Of a DNA stretch of 64,000 bases, positions 35,260-43,510 are shown in pieces (the first letter of the stretch is position 1; each line of letters starts with the position of its first letter). The DNA is taken from NCBI RefSeq assembly GCF_004792695.1, contig NZ_SRXU01000011.1, forward strand, positions 49,915 through 113,914, written 5' to 3'. The position numbers and the translations under genes are program-made. Origin of the DNA: Sphingomonas naasensis. GTDB taxonomy: Bacteria > Pseudomonadota > Alphaproteobacteria > Sphingomonadales > Sphingomonadaceae. The notes under the pieces are model-generated. The model saw nothing but the letters and a program-made list of their open reading frames with translations. It had not been told where the DNA came from and did not search any database.

Positions 35260-35704
35260 ATGGACGAGCGGACGCTCACTCAGGTGTGGAATCAGAGCGA
35301 CATTCCGGTGATTTTGCGTAGGCAGGGTAAGGGCGAGATGCTGCGTGCCCGCCTTCCCTACGCTGAGGCAAATCGGTCGTGGCTTCAGAACGGCCGCCGC
35401 AACAGCCCAATCTGGATTTCAAACAAACGCTATTGGGAGATGCCAAAGGCTTTGGTTCAACGACTTCGTCGAACGCGCGCTCGAGACGTTTGGCCAAGTC
35501 TACATTATCCAGCCATATCGCGAGCAAGAGAAGTGTTCCCCCGCCTGTCTCAACGCGGTCGGTCACGAATGCCAGTGCTCGTGCATGGGACGCAATCACG
35601 GCGCCGGTAACGACGGGACCTGGTTCGAGATATCCGAAACTTTCGCCACGCGATGGAGTGATCAGATGCTTGCGTGCCGCTTATTAAAGGCGAAACGGCT
35701 ATAG
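35260..35704 (+). pseudogene. cysteine-rich conserved protein of unknown function, frameshifted
   Basis: From ATG 35260 the frame reads MDERTLTQVWNQSDIPVIL and continues to YWEMPKA at 35450. It then leaves frame; the continuation WFNDFVERALETFGQVYIIQ and CSPACLNAVGHECQCSCMG lies one base further on and ends at 35704. Deleting one T from the TTT at 35451-35453 restores a 147-codon frame. The C-x3-C...C-x-C-x-C cluster suggests a metal-binding site. The family seems to recur in bacterial genomes as a hypothetical protein; I know no function. True mutation, sequencing error and recoding cannot be told apart here. Confidence 0.65.
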
Positions 35705-35817
35705 CGGCGAACGGAGCGCTGGCCTCTGCAGGCGCGATGGTCGCCCGGAGTTGCGCTATGCTGGCAGCGGTTAGGGTGGCACAGGACATGCGCTCACCCA
35801 TGAGAGCAGCAAATCTG

Positions 35818-35837
35818 GTGATTACCCGGTGATTACA
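35818..35837. repeat. subterminal direct repeat, right island end (candidate integrase arm site)
   Basis: Two exact copies of GGTGATTAC starting at 35818 and 35829, the same 11-bp period as the left-end pair at 28878-28897. The 220 bp between the frameshifted gene and attR hold no other convincing gene. Confidence 0.65.
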
Positions 35838-35908
35838 TCGATGAATTCCGCAACTTCAAAATCCCCATTTTCTGACTATAATTCAATGTTTTATGGTAAT
35901 TTATTCAT

Positions 35909-35942
35909 TAAGGTCTGGTATTTCCGCTATCTGCGCGTCTGA
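35909..35942 (+). other. attR with the displaced original trmB 3' end
   Basis: Bases 35909-35942 encode KVWYFRYLRV and a TGA, the likely ancestral end of trmB, with 15 of 16 bases of the attL core at 35911-35926. Different synonymous positions from the current trmB end show that the island brought its own copy. Confidence 0.8.
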
Positions 35943-36247
35943 TCGCGATACCAGCCGGCATAGGGGGTGTTGGCGACCCTGTGTCGGTTGAAATCGGGCG
36001 CGCCGTCGGTCCACCAGGGCGGCCCGCGCTCGCCCAGCGCGCGCTTGGCAGCGTCGACGCGCGTCCGCGCGGCCTTCTCGCCAGCTGCATCGTCCGCCCC
36101 GAGCGCCATGCCGACCGCGCGCCGCGCCGCCATCAGCTCGGCAACCAGCGCCGCGCGTGCCGAATCGTCGAGAGCGGGATCCGCCATCCGCCACAGGCGC
36201 TCGCGCACCACGAAATAGCGGCGATCGGGCGTCACCGGATGCTTCAC
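35927..36247 (-). CDS. conserved hypothetical protein (sphingomonad type)
   Basis: A 106-residue soluble, charged protein from a GTG start that overlaps the xth stop by four bases (GTGA). Distinct text includes PDRRYFVVRERLWRMADPAL, LGERGPPWWTDGAPDFNRH and NTPYAGWYRD. Homologues are common in alphaproteobacteria next to DNA-repair genes, but no function is known to me. Its TAG stop (35927-35929) lies within attR, so before island insertion it overlapped the trmB 3' end on the opposite strand. Confidence 0.8.
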   Translation of the reverse strand: MKHPVTPDRRYFVVRERLWRMADPALDDSARAALVAELMAARRAVGMALGADDAAGEKAARTRVDAAKRALGERGPPWWTDGAPDFNRHRVANTPYAGWYRDQTRR

Positions 36248-37017
36248 GTGCCGAGCTCGACCCAGACCGGCGCATGGTCGCTGGTCTTCTCCCAGCCGCG
36301 GACGTAGGAATCGACTTCAGCGGCCCTGAGCGTCTTCGCCGCAGGGGCGTTGAGCAGGAGGTGGTCGATTCGCAACCCGGCATTGCGGGCATAGGCGTTC
36401 CGGAAATAATCCCAGAAGGTGTAGATCGTCTCGTCGGGGTGGAGCGTGCGCAGTGCGTCGGTCCAGCCTTGCCCGAGCATGCGGAAATAGGCCGCCTTCA
36501 CTTCGGGCGCGAACAGCGCGTCGTCGCGCCAGCGCTCGGGTTTGTAGACGTCGCGGTCGGTGGGCATCACGTTGTAATCGCCGGCGATCACCACCGGCGC
36601 GTCCATCCCGATCAGCGTCGCGGCATGATCGATCAGCCGATCGAACCAGCGCAGCTTATAGTCGAATTTGGGCCCCGGCCGGGGATTGCCGTTGGGCAGA
36701 TAGAGCCCGCCAACCAGCACCCCGCCCACCGCCGCCTCGATATAGCGGCTGTGGCTGTCGTCCGGATCGCCGGGCAACCCGCGCCGCGTCTCGACCGGAT
36801 CACAGCCCTTCGCGAGGATCGCGACGCCGTTCCAGCTCTTCTGCCCATGCCAGATCGCGCCATAGCCGGCATCGCGGATCGCCGCTTCCGGAAACTTCTC
36901 GTCGGGCGCCTTCAATTCCTGCAGGCAGACCACGTCGGGCGCGGTCTCGGCGAGCCAGCGCAGCAGCACCGGCAGCCGCCCGTTGACGCCGTTCACATTG
37001 TACGTCGCGATCCGCAT
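36244..37017 (-). CDS. xth: exodeoxyribonuclease III
   Basis: A 257-residue EEP-fold nuclease for AP-site repair. Motifs are MRIATYNVNGVNGRLP with the active Asn, LQELKAPDEKFPE with the metal Glu, GDYNVMPTDRDVYKP with Asp and Asn, and RNAYARNAGLRIDHLLLN and TSDHAPVWVEL with the catalytic Asp-His. The ATG at 37017 gives the exact family N-terminus; an upstream in-frame ATG adds seven unlikely residues. Coupled to the downstream hypothetical gene by a GTGA overlap. Confidence 0.94.
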   Translation of the reverse strand: MRIATYNVNGVNGRLPVLLRWLAETAPDVVCLQELKAPDEKFPEAAIRDAGYGAIWHGQKSWNGVAILAKGCDPVETRRGLPGDPDDSHSRYIEAAVGGVLVGGLYLPNGNPRPGPKFDYKLRWFDRLIDHAATLIGMDAPVVIAGDYNVMPTDRDVYKPERWRDDALFAPEVKAAYFRMLGQGWTDALRTLHPDETIYTFWDYFRNAYARNAGLRIDHLLLNAPAAKTLRAAEVDSYVRGWEKTSDHAPVWVELGT

Positions 37018-37111
37018 GCACGCCTCCTCGCGCGACAAGCCGCGCGGCGGCGAACGGTTCCCATTCCTCCGTTGACCCGCACCGCACCCACGCCTAGGGG
37101 GGCGGCAGCGT

Positions 37112-37187
37112 GGGTCCGTAGCTCAGTCGGTAGAGCAAGCGACTTTTAATCGAGAGGTCCCGGGTTCGAATCCCGGCGGACCCACCA
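37112..37187 (+). tRNA. tRNA-Lys (UUU)
   Basis: A 76-base cloverleaf including an encoded CCA. Acceptor stem GGGTCCG/CGGACCC, D-arm with GCTCAGTCGGTAGAGC, anticodon loop CTTTTAA giving UUU, and T-arm CCGGGTTCGAATCCCGG. It is not the island's attachment site; the island is 1.2 kb away in trmB. Confidence 0.95.
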
Positions 37188-37299
37188 CTCGAGAGCCATC
37201 CAATGTTGCGAAATTCGCCTGTCCGCCGCCGATGGCCGGGGGGCGCTTCGACACGCATCCAAATCCCCCATTTGCGCCCCGCCGCGCGCCGGCTCGCTT

Positions 37300-38493
37300 T
37301 CAATATTGCTCGCAGAGCGCGGCATCGCCGGCAGGGGTCCGCACGGCGCTGGAATTGCGCCGGTTGGCGAAAAGGACCGCGATGAGACCCGCCAACGAGG
37401 TCGCGGCGCCCGCGATCGCAATGGCGGGATAGCCCAGCCCCGCGGCGATCACCCCGCCGCCGAGCGCGGCACCGAAAGCATTGCCGAGGTTGAACGCACC
37501 GATGTTCACCGACGCCGCGAGGTTCGGCGCATCCGCCGCTGCGCCCATCACCCGCACCTGCAGCGGCGGCACCAGCGCGAAGCTCGCCACGCCCCACAGG
37601 AAGATCGCCACCGCGGCGGGCGCCGCATACGGCATCAGCACGGCGAACGCGGCGAGGATCGCCGTGAGCGATGCCAGCGTGACCATCAGCGTGCGATCCA
37701 CCGAGCGATCGGCGAAGCGCCCGCCCAACCAGTTGCCGACGCTGAGGCCGACGCCGTAGAGCACCAGCATCGCAGTGATGAAACCGAGCGATGCATGCGT
37801 CGCGTCGCGCAGGATCGGCGTGATGTAGGTGAACACGGTGAACATCGCGCTCGATGCGACCACGGTCAGCCCCAGCGCCGCCAGCACCCGGGGGCGTGCC
37901 AGCACGCGCAGCTCCGCCCGGGCATCGCCGCCGCCGGGCGCCGGCAGCGCGGGCAAGGTGAGCCGCAGCGCGGCCATCGTCGCGACGCCCAGCGCGGCGA
38001 TGCCCCAGAAGGACGCGCGCCAGCCGAGATACTCGCCCGCCCAGGTGGCGAGCGGCACGCCGACGACATTGGCGATCGTCAGCCCCATGAACATCGTCGC
38101 GACCGCGCTCGCGCGCCTTGCGGGCGGCACCAGGCCCGCCGCGACCAGAGATCCGACGCCGAAGAACGCGCCATGGTTGAACGAGGTGAGCAACCGCGCC
38201 GCGAGCAGCATGCCATAGCCGTCCGAGACCGCGGCGAGCAGGTTCCCGAGCGTGAAGATGCCGGCGAGTCCGATCAGCAGCGTGCGCCGCGGCACGCGAC
38301 CGGTGGTGAGTGTCATCAACGGCGCGCCGATCATCACGCCCAGCGCATAGGCGCTGATCAGCAATCCGGCGGTGGGGATCGACACGCCCAGATCATGGGC
38401 GATGACGGGCAACAGCCCCATCGGCGCGAACTCGGTGACGCCGATGCCGAACGCGCCGACGGACAGGGCGAGAAGACCGGGATTGAGCTTCAT
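37300..38493 (-). CDS. MFS transporter (DHA1, AraJ/YdhP-like)
   Basis: A 397-residue protein with about 12 hydrophobic helices. MFS hallmarks are GIGVTEFAPMGLLPVIAHDL at the start (typical of the AraJ/YdhP/sugar-efflux branch), the loop 2-3 motif GRVPRRTLL, and the repeat half with GGRFADRSVDRTL. It probably exports small molecules; the substrate is unknown. The start at 38493 matches the first helix. It is 10 bp downstream of the aldo/keto reductase gene on the same strand, so they form an operon likely controlled by the divergent LysR gene. Confidence 0.9.
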   Translation of the reverse strand: MKLNPGLLALSVGAFGIGVTEFAPMGLLPVIAHDLGVSIPTAGLLISAYALGVMIGAPLMTLTTGRVPRRTLLIGLAGIFTLGNLLAAVSDGYGMLLAARLLTSFNHGAFFGVGSLVAAGLVPPARRASAVATMFMGLTIANVVGVPLATWAGEYLGWRASFWGIAALGVATMAALRLTLPALPAPGGGDARAELRVLARPRVLAALGLTVVASSAMFTVFTYITPILRDATHASLGFITAMLVLYGVGLSVGNWLGGRFADRSVDRTLMVTLASLTAILAAFAVLMPYAAPAAVAIFLWGVASFALVPPLQVRVMGAAADAPNLAASVNIGAFNLGNAFGAALGGGVIAAGLGYPAIAIAGAATSLAGLIAVLFANRRNSSAVRTPAGDAALCEQY

Positions 38494-38503
38494 GGAACGC
38501 CCC

Positions 38504-39538
38504 TCAGACCCGCGCCGGATTGAGGCGGGCAAAGCCTTCCTGCTGGCGATAGGGCGTGTGCGGATAGGGCGGCAGCACATCGCTCGCCGCATCGAGCGCG
38601 GCGATCTGGGCCGGGCTGAGCGACCAGCCGACCGCGCCGAGATTATCCCTCAGCTGGCTCTCGTTGCGCGCGCCGACGATCACCGAAGCGACGGTGGGGC
38701 GGCGCAGCAGCCAGTTGATCGCGACCTGCGGAACGCTGCGTCCGGTATCCGCGGCGACCGCCTCGAGCGCGTCGACGACGCGATAGAGATGCTCGCTCTC
38801 GACCGGCGGCGCGAATTGCTCGGTTTCGTGCAGACGGCTGGCGGCGGGAATTGGGCGATCGCGGCCGATCTTGCCGGTCAGCCGCCCCCAGCCGAGCGGG
38901 CTCCACACCAGCGCGCCGATGCCCTGATCGGCCGCCAGCGGCATCAGGTCGTGCTCATAGGCCCGGCCGATCAGCGAGTAATAGACCTGGTGCGCCACCA
39001 GCCGCGGCGCGCCGAGTCTGTCCGCGGCGGCCTGAGCCTTCATCAATTGCCAACCGGGATAGTTGGAGACGCCGGCATAGCGGACCTTCCCCGCGGCGAT
39101 CAGCAGGTCGAGCGTGCCGACGAGCTCCTCGACCGGAGTCGAGGCATCGAAGGCATGCAGCTGGAGCAGATCGATATGATCGGTCTGCAGGCGCCTGAGC
39201 GCCGCATCCACCGCGGTGACCAGCCGGGCGCGCGAGACGCCCCAATCCTGCGGCCCCTCGCCCATCGGCAGACCGGTCTTGGTGGAGATCAGAACCGCGT
39301 CGCGCCGTCCGCGGATCGCGTTGCCCAGAATCTCCTCGGCAGCGCCGCCCGAATAGACGTCCGCGGTGTCGAACAACGTCACGCCGGCATCGAGGCAGAT
39401 GTCGATCATCCGCCGCGCGTCGGCGGCATCGCTCTGACCCCAGGCGCTGAACAACGGCCCCTGGCCGCCGAACGTGCCGGTGCCGAAGCTCAGCGCCGGC
39501 ACGCGCAGGCCCGATGCTCCGAGTTGCCGATACTCCAT
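38504..39538 (-). CDS. aldo/keto reductase
   Basis: A 344-residue NADPH-dependent oxidoreductase. The catalytic residues are in place: Asp and Tyr in LFDTADVYSGGAAEE, Lys in VLISTKTGLP and His in IDLLQLHAFD. The C-terminal NADPH region has SVIVGARNESQLRDNL. The start at 39538 (MEYRQLGASGLRVPALSFG) is canonical. Open sequence continues 100 codons further upstream but is antisense to the LysR gene. Divergent from a LysR regulator 87 bp away, an arrangement that usually means regulation by that protein. Confidence 0.92.
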   Translation of the reverse strand: MEYRQLGASGLRVPALSFGTGTFGGQGPLFSAWGQSDAADARRMIDICLDAGVTLFDTADVYSGGAAEEILGNAIRGRRDAVLISTKTGLPMGEGPQDWGVSRARLVTAVDAALRRLQTDHIDLLQLHAFDASTPVEELVGTLDLLIAAGKVRYAGVSNYPGWQLMKAQAAADRLGAPRLVAHQVYYSLIGRAYEHDLMPLAADQGIGALVWSPLGWGRLTGKIGRDRPIPAASRLHETEQFAPPVESEHLYRVVDALEAVAADTGRSVPQVAINWLLRRPTVASVIVGARNESQLRDNLGAVGWSLSPAQIAALDAASDVLPPYPHTPYRQQEGFARLNPARV

Positions 39539-39625
39539 GTTCCACCTTCCCATTGCTATTGCAGCGCATAGATGGACGCGCCGCCACGGCTGCGGTACCG
39601 CCCGGAAACGCGAAGGATTTTTGCA

Positions 39626-40531
39626 ATGGACGCAAAGCTGGCTGCCGGGGCGGACCGCGCGCGCGAGATGGCGCTGTTCGTCGCCGTGGTCGATCGAGGC
39701 AGTTTTTCCGGAGCCGGGCGCCTGCTCGACCTGAGCCCTTCGGCGGTTGCGCGGGCGATCGACCGGATCGAGGCCCGGCTCGGGGTCCGCCTGCTGCTGC
39801 GCTCGACGCGCGCGTTGACGATCACCGCCGAGGGGCAATCCTATCTGCAGGCCGCGCGGCGGATTCTCGCCGATCTCGACGATGCCGAGCAGCAGATCGC
39901 CGATCAGGGCGCGCCGCGCGGGCGGCTGCGGGTGAGCGCCGCGCTATCGCATGGCAGGCTCTGCGTGGTGCCGCTGCTCGGGCGCTTCGCCGCGCGCCAC
40001 CCACATATCCTCGTCGACATCGCCCTGACCGACACGCTGGTCGACGTCGCGGCCGGGCAGGCCGACGTGGCGGTGCGCTTCGGCCCGCTCGCCGACAGCA
40101 GCCTGACCGCGCGCAAGATCGGCGAGACGGGCCGCGTGATCGTCGCTTCTCCCGATTATCTCGCCAGAGCCGGCCTGCCGCGGGTCCCCGAAGATCTGCA
40201 CCGGCACAACTGCCTGAACTTCAACTTCCGCCGTGCCGAGCCGGTCTGGCCGTTCTGTCGCGCCGGAAAGGACTTCGCGATGACGGTGCACGGCAACATC
40301 GAAGCGAACAATGGCGAGACGCTCGGCCAGCTCGCCGCGATCGGCGTCGGCATCGCGCGGGTGGGCGCGTTCAGCGTCGCGAGCGAGCTTGCCGACGGGC
40401 GGCTGGTGCCCGTGCTCGAGGACTTCAATCCGGGCGATGTCGAACAGATCCACGCCGTGTTCGTGGGCGGGGCCTCCACGCCGGCACGCGTGCGGGTCTT
40501 CGTGGACTTCCTCGCCGAGCATCTGCGCTGA
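39626..40531 (+). CDS. LysR-family transcriptional regulator
   Basis: A 301-residue LysR protein. The N-terminal HTH (residues 12-70) has FVAVVDRGSFSGAGRLLDLS, PSAVARAIDRIEARLGVRLL and TRALTITAEGQSYL. The effector domain has GRLRVSAALSHGRL and YLARAGLPRVPEDLHRHNCL, the CrgA-like subgroup. It probably controls the divergent aldo/keto reductase-MFS operon; the 87-bp intergenic region must hold both promoters. The effector is not known. Confidence 0.92.
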   Translation: MDAKLAAGADRAREMALFVAVVDRGSFSGAGRLLDLSPSAVARAIDRIEARLGVRLLLRSTRALTITAEGQSYLQAARRILADLDDAEQQIADQGAPRGRLRVSAALSHGRLCVVPLLGRFAARHPHILVDIALTDTLVDVAAGQADVAVRFGPLADSSLTARKIGETGRVIVASPDYLARAGLPRVPEDLHRHNCLNFNFRRAEPVWPFCRAGKDFAMTVHGNIEANNGETLGQLAAIGVGIARVGAFSVASELADGRLVPVLEDFNPGDVEQIHAVFVGGASTPARVRVFVDFLAEHLR

Positions 40532-40684
40532 GGGCCTCTGCGGCCACGGGACGGCCGCCGCCGCCTCGCGCCCGAATGGACCAGGCTGACGAATTGTCTC
40601 GCGCCCGCCCCGGACGGGCGTCTAGGGTTGCGGTCGGGCACGGCCGGTCGCGCGTCGATCGGCGCAATGGGGAAAAGGGCTGGC

Positions 40685-41080
40685 ATGGCGGCGACCGCTC
40701 TCTCGACCTTCGCGCTGACCTATGCCGCATCGCTGGCCGAGCCCACCGGTCAAAGCGCCCTGAACGCAGCGGTTCGATGGCTCGAGGGAACGTTGCTCGG
40801 AACCGTGGCGACAACCATCGCCGTCCTTGCCGTTGCGAGCGTCGGCTACGGCGCCCTCACCGGACGGATCGATCTCCGGCGCGGCGCCACCGTGGTGATC
40901 GGATGCTTCGTCCTGTTCGGCGCCTCGAGCATCGCGGCGGGTCTGCAAGGGCTCGTGGCCGGAGACGCGCCGGCGGAAGCCGCCGACATGGGGCAGGCCG
41001 AGATTTCTCCCCTGGCCGAGCTTCCGCCGCGGCAATCCGGCTATGATCCCTATGCGGGCGCGGCAGTGCCGCAGCGATGA
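40685..41080 (+). CDS. orphan TrbC/VirB2-like small membrane protein
   Basis: A 131-residue protein with two hydrophobic helices separated by a short basic turn: VRWLEGTLLGTVATTIAVLA, then GRIDLRRGATVVIGCFVLFG. This is the layout of the TrbC/VirB2 pilin family, including the conserved small-residue helix and G-R-x-D/S turn. A charged tail follows. GGGAAAAGGG lies just before the ATG at 40685; ATG 40667 is also possible. No other type IV secretion gene is in the window, so it is an orphan. Alternative: an unrelated two-helix membrane protein. Confidence 0.6.
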   Translation: MAATALSTFALTYAASLAEPTGQSALNAAVRWLEGTLLGTVATTIAVLAVASVGYGALTGRIDLRRGATVVIGCFVLFGASSIAAGLQGLVAGDAPAEAADMGQAEISPLAELPPRQSGYDPYAGAAVPQR

Positions 41081-41101
41081 TCGACCGCGCCGATAGCGGC
41101 G

Positions 41102-43510
41102 CTAGAAATTGGCGTCGAAGCCGAGCCTGATGCTGCGCGGCCGGAGCGGAGTCGTCTGATCGCGATCCCGGATGAGGAAGGGCGATCCCAGGGCAAAGCG
41201 ATTGCCGCGCGCATCGAGCAAATTGCCGAGCGACAGGCTGATCCCGCGCCGCGCGTTTCCGAGCCGCACCTCCGCGCCGGTATCGAGATAGTCTCCCTGC
41301 AACCGCCCGAGGAGCGGCCCGATGCCGAGCGTCGATTTGCCGACATAGCGCGCATAGGCGTTGGCGGTGAGCTGAAGCCCGTCGGCGAGCGTCGCGACAT
41401 AGCTGGCGCCTACCCGGCCGCTGGCGTCCGCGACGTTGGGCAGGCGATCGGCCTGGACGAATACCGCATCCTCGATTGGAAGCGTGATGAAGAGGCGCTC
41501 GGTGACCTTGCTGTCGTTGAGATACAGCGCGGCGTCGAGCTCGAGCCCCGCAATCGGGCGCCAACGCGAGATCATGCCGAGCGAGAGGACCCGTCCGTCA
41601 CCGGCGTTGGCGGTGGTCGGGAAGCCGAAGCCGTCGATCAGATCTGCCTGGATATTGGTCCAGCGCGTCGCCGCGACGCTCACCGCGACATCGAGCGCGC
41701 TGCTTCGATATCGGGCGCCGGCCTCGGCGGTCGAGACCCGATCCCCGGCAAAGCGCTGGATGAACTCGCGGCGCACCGCGATGCCGCCGGGCCGGAACCC
41801 TTGCTGGAACCGCGCGAACAACGTGAGCGCGTCGGTTGCCCGATAGGCCGCGGCGATTGACGGGAGCAGGCGCGTCTCCTCGCGCGACGCGCGCGCGGTC
41901 GGATCCATCCGAAAGGCGAACGCCTCGGTGACGTCCTCGGCGCTGCCCGACAGCCGCGCGTGCGTCAGCCGACCGCCGAGCGTCACGGTGAATCGCCTGA
42001 ACGGCTCGAGCGTGCCCTCGCCATAGAGCGTCGCTTCCTCGACCTGGTTGCTGACGCCGGTGAGCGGCGTGCCGAACGCGACCTCCATCCGGCGATTGGT
42101 CCGCGCTTCGTTGTGGAGCAGGCTGGCGGCGAGCAGCCAGCCCGTGCCGTTGGCGCCACGGCGGGCGAGCCGCACCTCGCCGGTGACCATCGAGATGCGA
42201 TTGGCCTGTGAATAGGCCGCGGTGGCCGCGCTCGCGGCGGGGCGAATTCCGGGATCTTCGGGTTCGGCGAGCTCGGGGCCCTCGAAACGCTCGAAGACAT
42301 ATTGCCCGGCATAGCCGAGCGACGAGGTCAGCTCGAGCGATCCCCATTGCTTGCGCGCGACCAGATCGACCAGCCAGTAGTCGTTGCGGAACGGCTGGGC
42401 GATGCTGCTCGCCCGATCGAGCTCGCCGACGCCGCGTTCGGCATATTGGCTGTCGTCGCCGTCGATGCGCTGGCCGACCGCGTTGAGATCGAGTATCCAA
42501 TCGTCTCCGGGATCGACGCGCAGCCCCGCGCGGCCGCCGAGCGTGCGGACGCGATTGACGTCGTCGAGCCCGCGCCGGACGTCGTCGATATAGCCGCCCT
42601 CGACCGATCCGAAGGCGAGCGCGCGCAGGCCGATCACGTCTTCCTTGATCGGAAGGTTGAGCACCGCGCCGCCATCGACTCCGGGCTGGCCGTGCTGGAC
42701 CGCCTGAACCCCGCCCCAGGCGGCACCTTCGACGCTGCGCAGATCGGGCGAGCGCGGCACCACGCGCACCACCCCGCCCAGCGATCCCGCGCCGTAGAGC
42801 GTGCCCTGCGGCCCTTCGAGCACTTCGACGCTCTGGACGTCGTAGAGCCGCAAATTGGGATCGGGCGCGCTATAGGTGATGCGGCTGTTGCCCCAATATT
42901 GCCCGACGGTCGACTGGGTCGGACCGACAAAGCTCGAATCGGCGATGCCGCGGATGAACAGCTTGTTGCGGCCGGGGCCGAGATGCGTCGAGGCGACGCT
43001 GGCGATCCGGGCCTCGATCGCCTCGGTCCCGCGCAGGGCGTCGGCAGCCGAAAATTCCGATCCGGAGACGATCTGCACGCCGCCGGGATAGGATCCGAGC
43101 GGAACGTCGCGCTTGGACGCGGTGACCGTGATCTCCACCGGTTGCGTCGGCGTTTCGGCCACGGCCTGGACCGGCACCGGCGGGCGCGATCGTTTGGCGA
43201 CCTTCCGCGCGGGCGCGGGCTCGATGAGATAGGTCGCGGGCGCGACCCGGCGGGCGCGAAGCCCGGTGCCGGCCAGCATCCGCTCGAGCGCCTGCGACGC
43301 GAGAAACCGACCGCGCACCGGCCGCACCACGGTCTCGGCGAGGCGAGCCTCGCGGAAGCCGATGCTCGCGCTGGCCTGCCGGCTGAGCGCGCGGATGGCC
43401 GCGTCGAGCCGGGTTTCGCTTATGTCGACCTCGGCCGCTCGCTCCTGCGCAAGCGCAGGAGACGCTATCATCAAACACGCCAGGGCGAGCGGGCTAGCGG
43501 GGCGCACCAT
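41102..43510 (-). CDS. TonB-dependent receptor with N-terminal signalling domain (FecA-like)
   Basis: An 802-residue outer-membrane receptor. A signal peptide (LALACLMIASPALAQ) is followed by an STN signalling domain (residues 25-95, with LDAAIRALSRQASASIGFRE and the end ...YLIEPAPA). The plug has the TonB box region ITVTASKRD, LFIRGIADSS and VEVLEGPQGTLYGAGSLGGV, and a 22-strand barrel ends in aromatic F (GFDANF). With the upstream FecR and ECF sigma genes it forms a cell-surface signalling system, probably for a siderophore or other iron chelate. Its start overlaps the anti-sigma gene by 17 bp. Confidence 0.92.
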   Translation of the reverse strand: MVRPASPLALACLMIASPALAQERAAEVDISETRLDAAIRALSRQASASIGFREARLAETVVRPVRGRFLASQALERMLAGTGLRARRVAPATYLIEPAPARKVAKRSRPPVPVQAVAETPTQPVEITVTASKRDVPLGSYPGGVQIVSGSEFSAADALRGTEAIEARIASVASTHLGPGRNKLFIRGIADSSFVGPTQSTVGQYWGNSRITYSAPDPNLRLYDVQSVEVLEGPQGTLYGAGSLGGVVRVVPRSPDLRSVEGAAWGGVQAVQHGQPGVDGGAVLNLPIKEDVIGLRALAFGSVEGGYIDDVRRGLDDVNRVRTLGGRAGLRVDPGDDWILDLNAVGQRIDGDDSQYAERGVGELDRASSIAQPFRNDYWLVDLVARKQWGSLELTSSLGYAGQYVFERFEGPELAEPEDPGIRPAASAATAAYSQANRISMVTGEVRLARRGANGTGWLLAASLLHNEARTNRRMEVAFGTPLTGVSNQVEEATLYGEGTLEPFRRFTVTLGGRLTHARLSGSAEDVTEAFAFRMDPTARASREETRLLPSIAAAYRATDALTLFARFQQGFRPGGIAVRREFIQRFAGDRVSTAEAGARYRSSALDVAVSVAATRWTNIQADLIDGFGFPTTANAGDGRVLSLGMISRWRPIAGLELDAALYLNDSKVTERLFITLPIEDAVFVQADRLPNVADASGRVGASYVATLADGLQLTANAYARYVGKSTLGIGPLLGRLQGDYLDTGAEVRLGNARRGISLSLGNLLDARGNRFALGSPFLIRDRDQTTPLRPRSIRLGFDANF

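Larger units (their letters stand above)
28771..35920. mobile_element. about 7.15-kb genomic island integrated in trmB
   Basis: Bounded by duplicated trmB 3' ends. It carries a P4-type integrase gene adjacent to the left end, short direct repeats just inside both ends, and gene content unlike the flanks (defence genes and fragments). Base composition is visibly less GC-rich, especially in the non-coding ends and around 35.7-35.9 kb. The integrase lacks its C-terminal catalytic part, so the island is probably immobile unless helped in trans. Confidence 0.85.

Noticed and set aside
35550..35801. Minus-strand 83-codon frame near the right island end
   Set aside because: Overlaps the frameshifted plus-strand gene and shows no recognisable features.
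37112..37187. tRNA-Lys as the attachment site of the island
   Set aside because: No tRNA 3'-end duplication is seen; the duplicated segment is the end of trmB.
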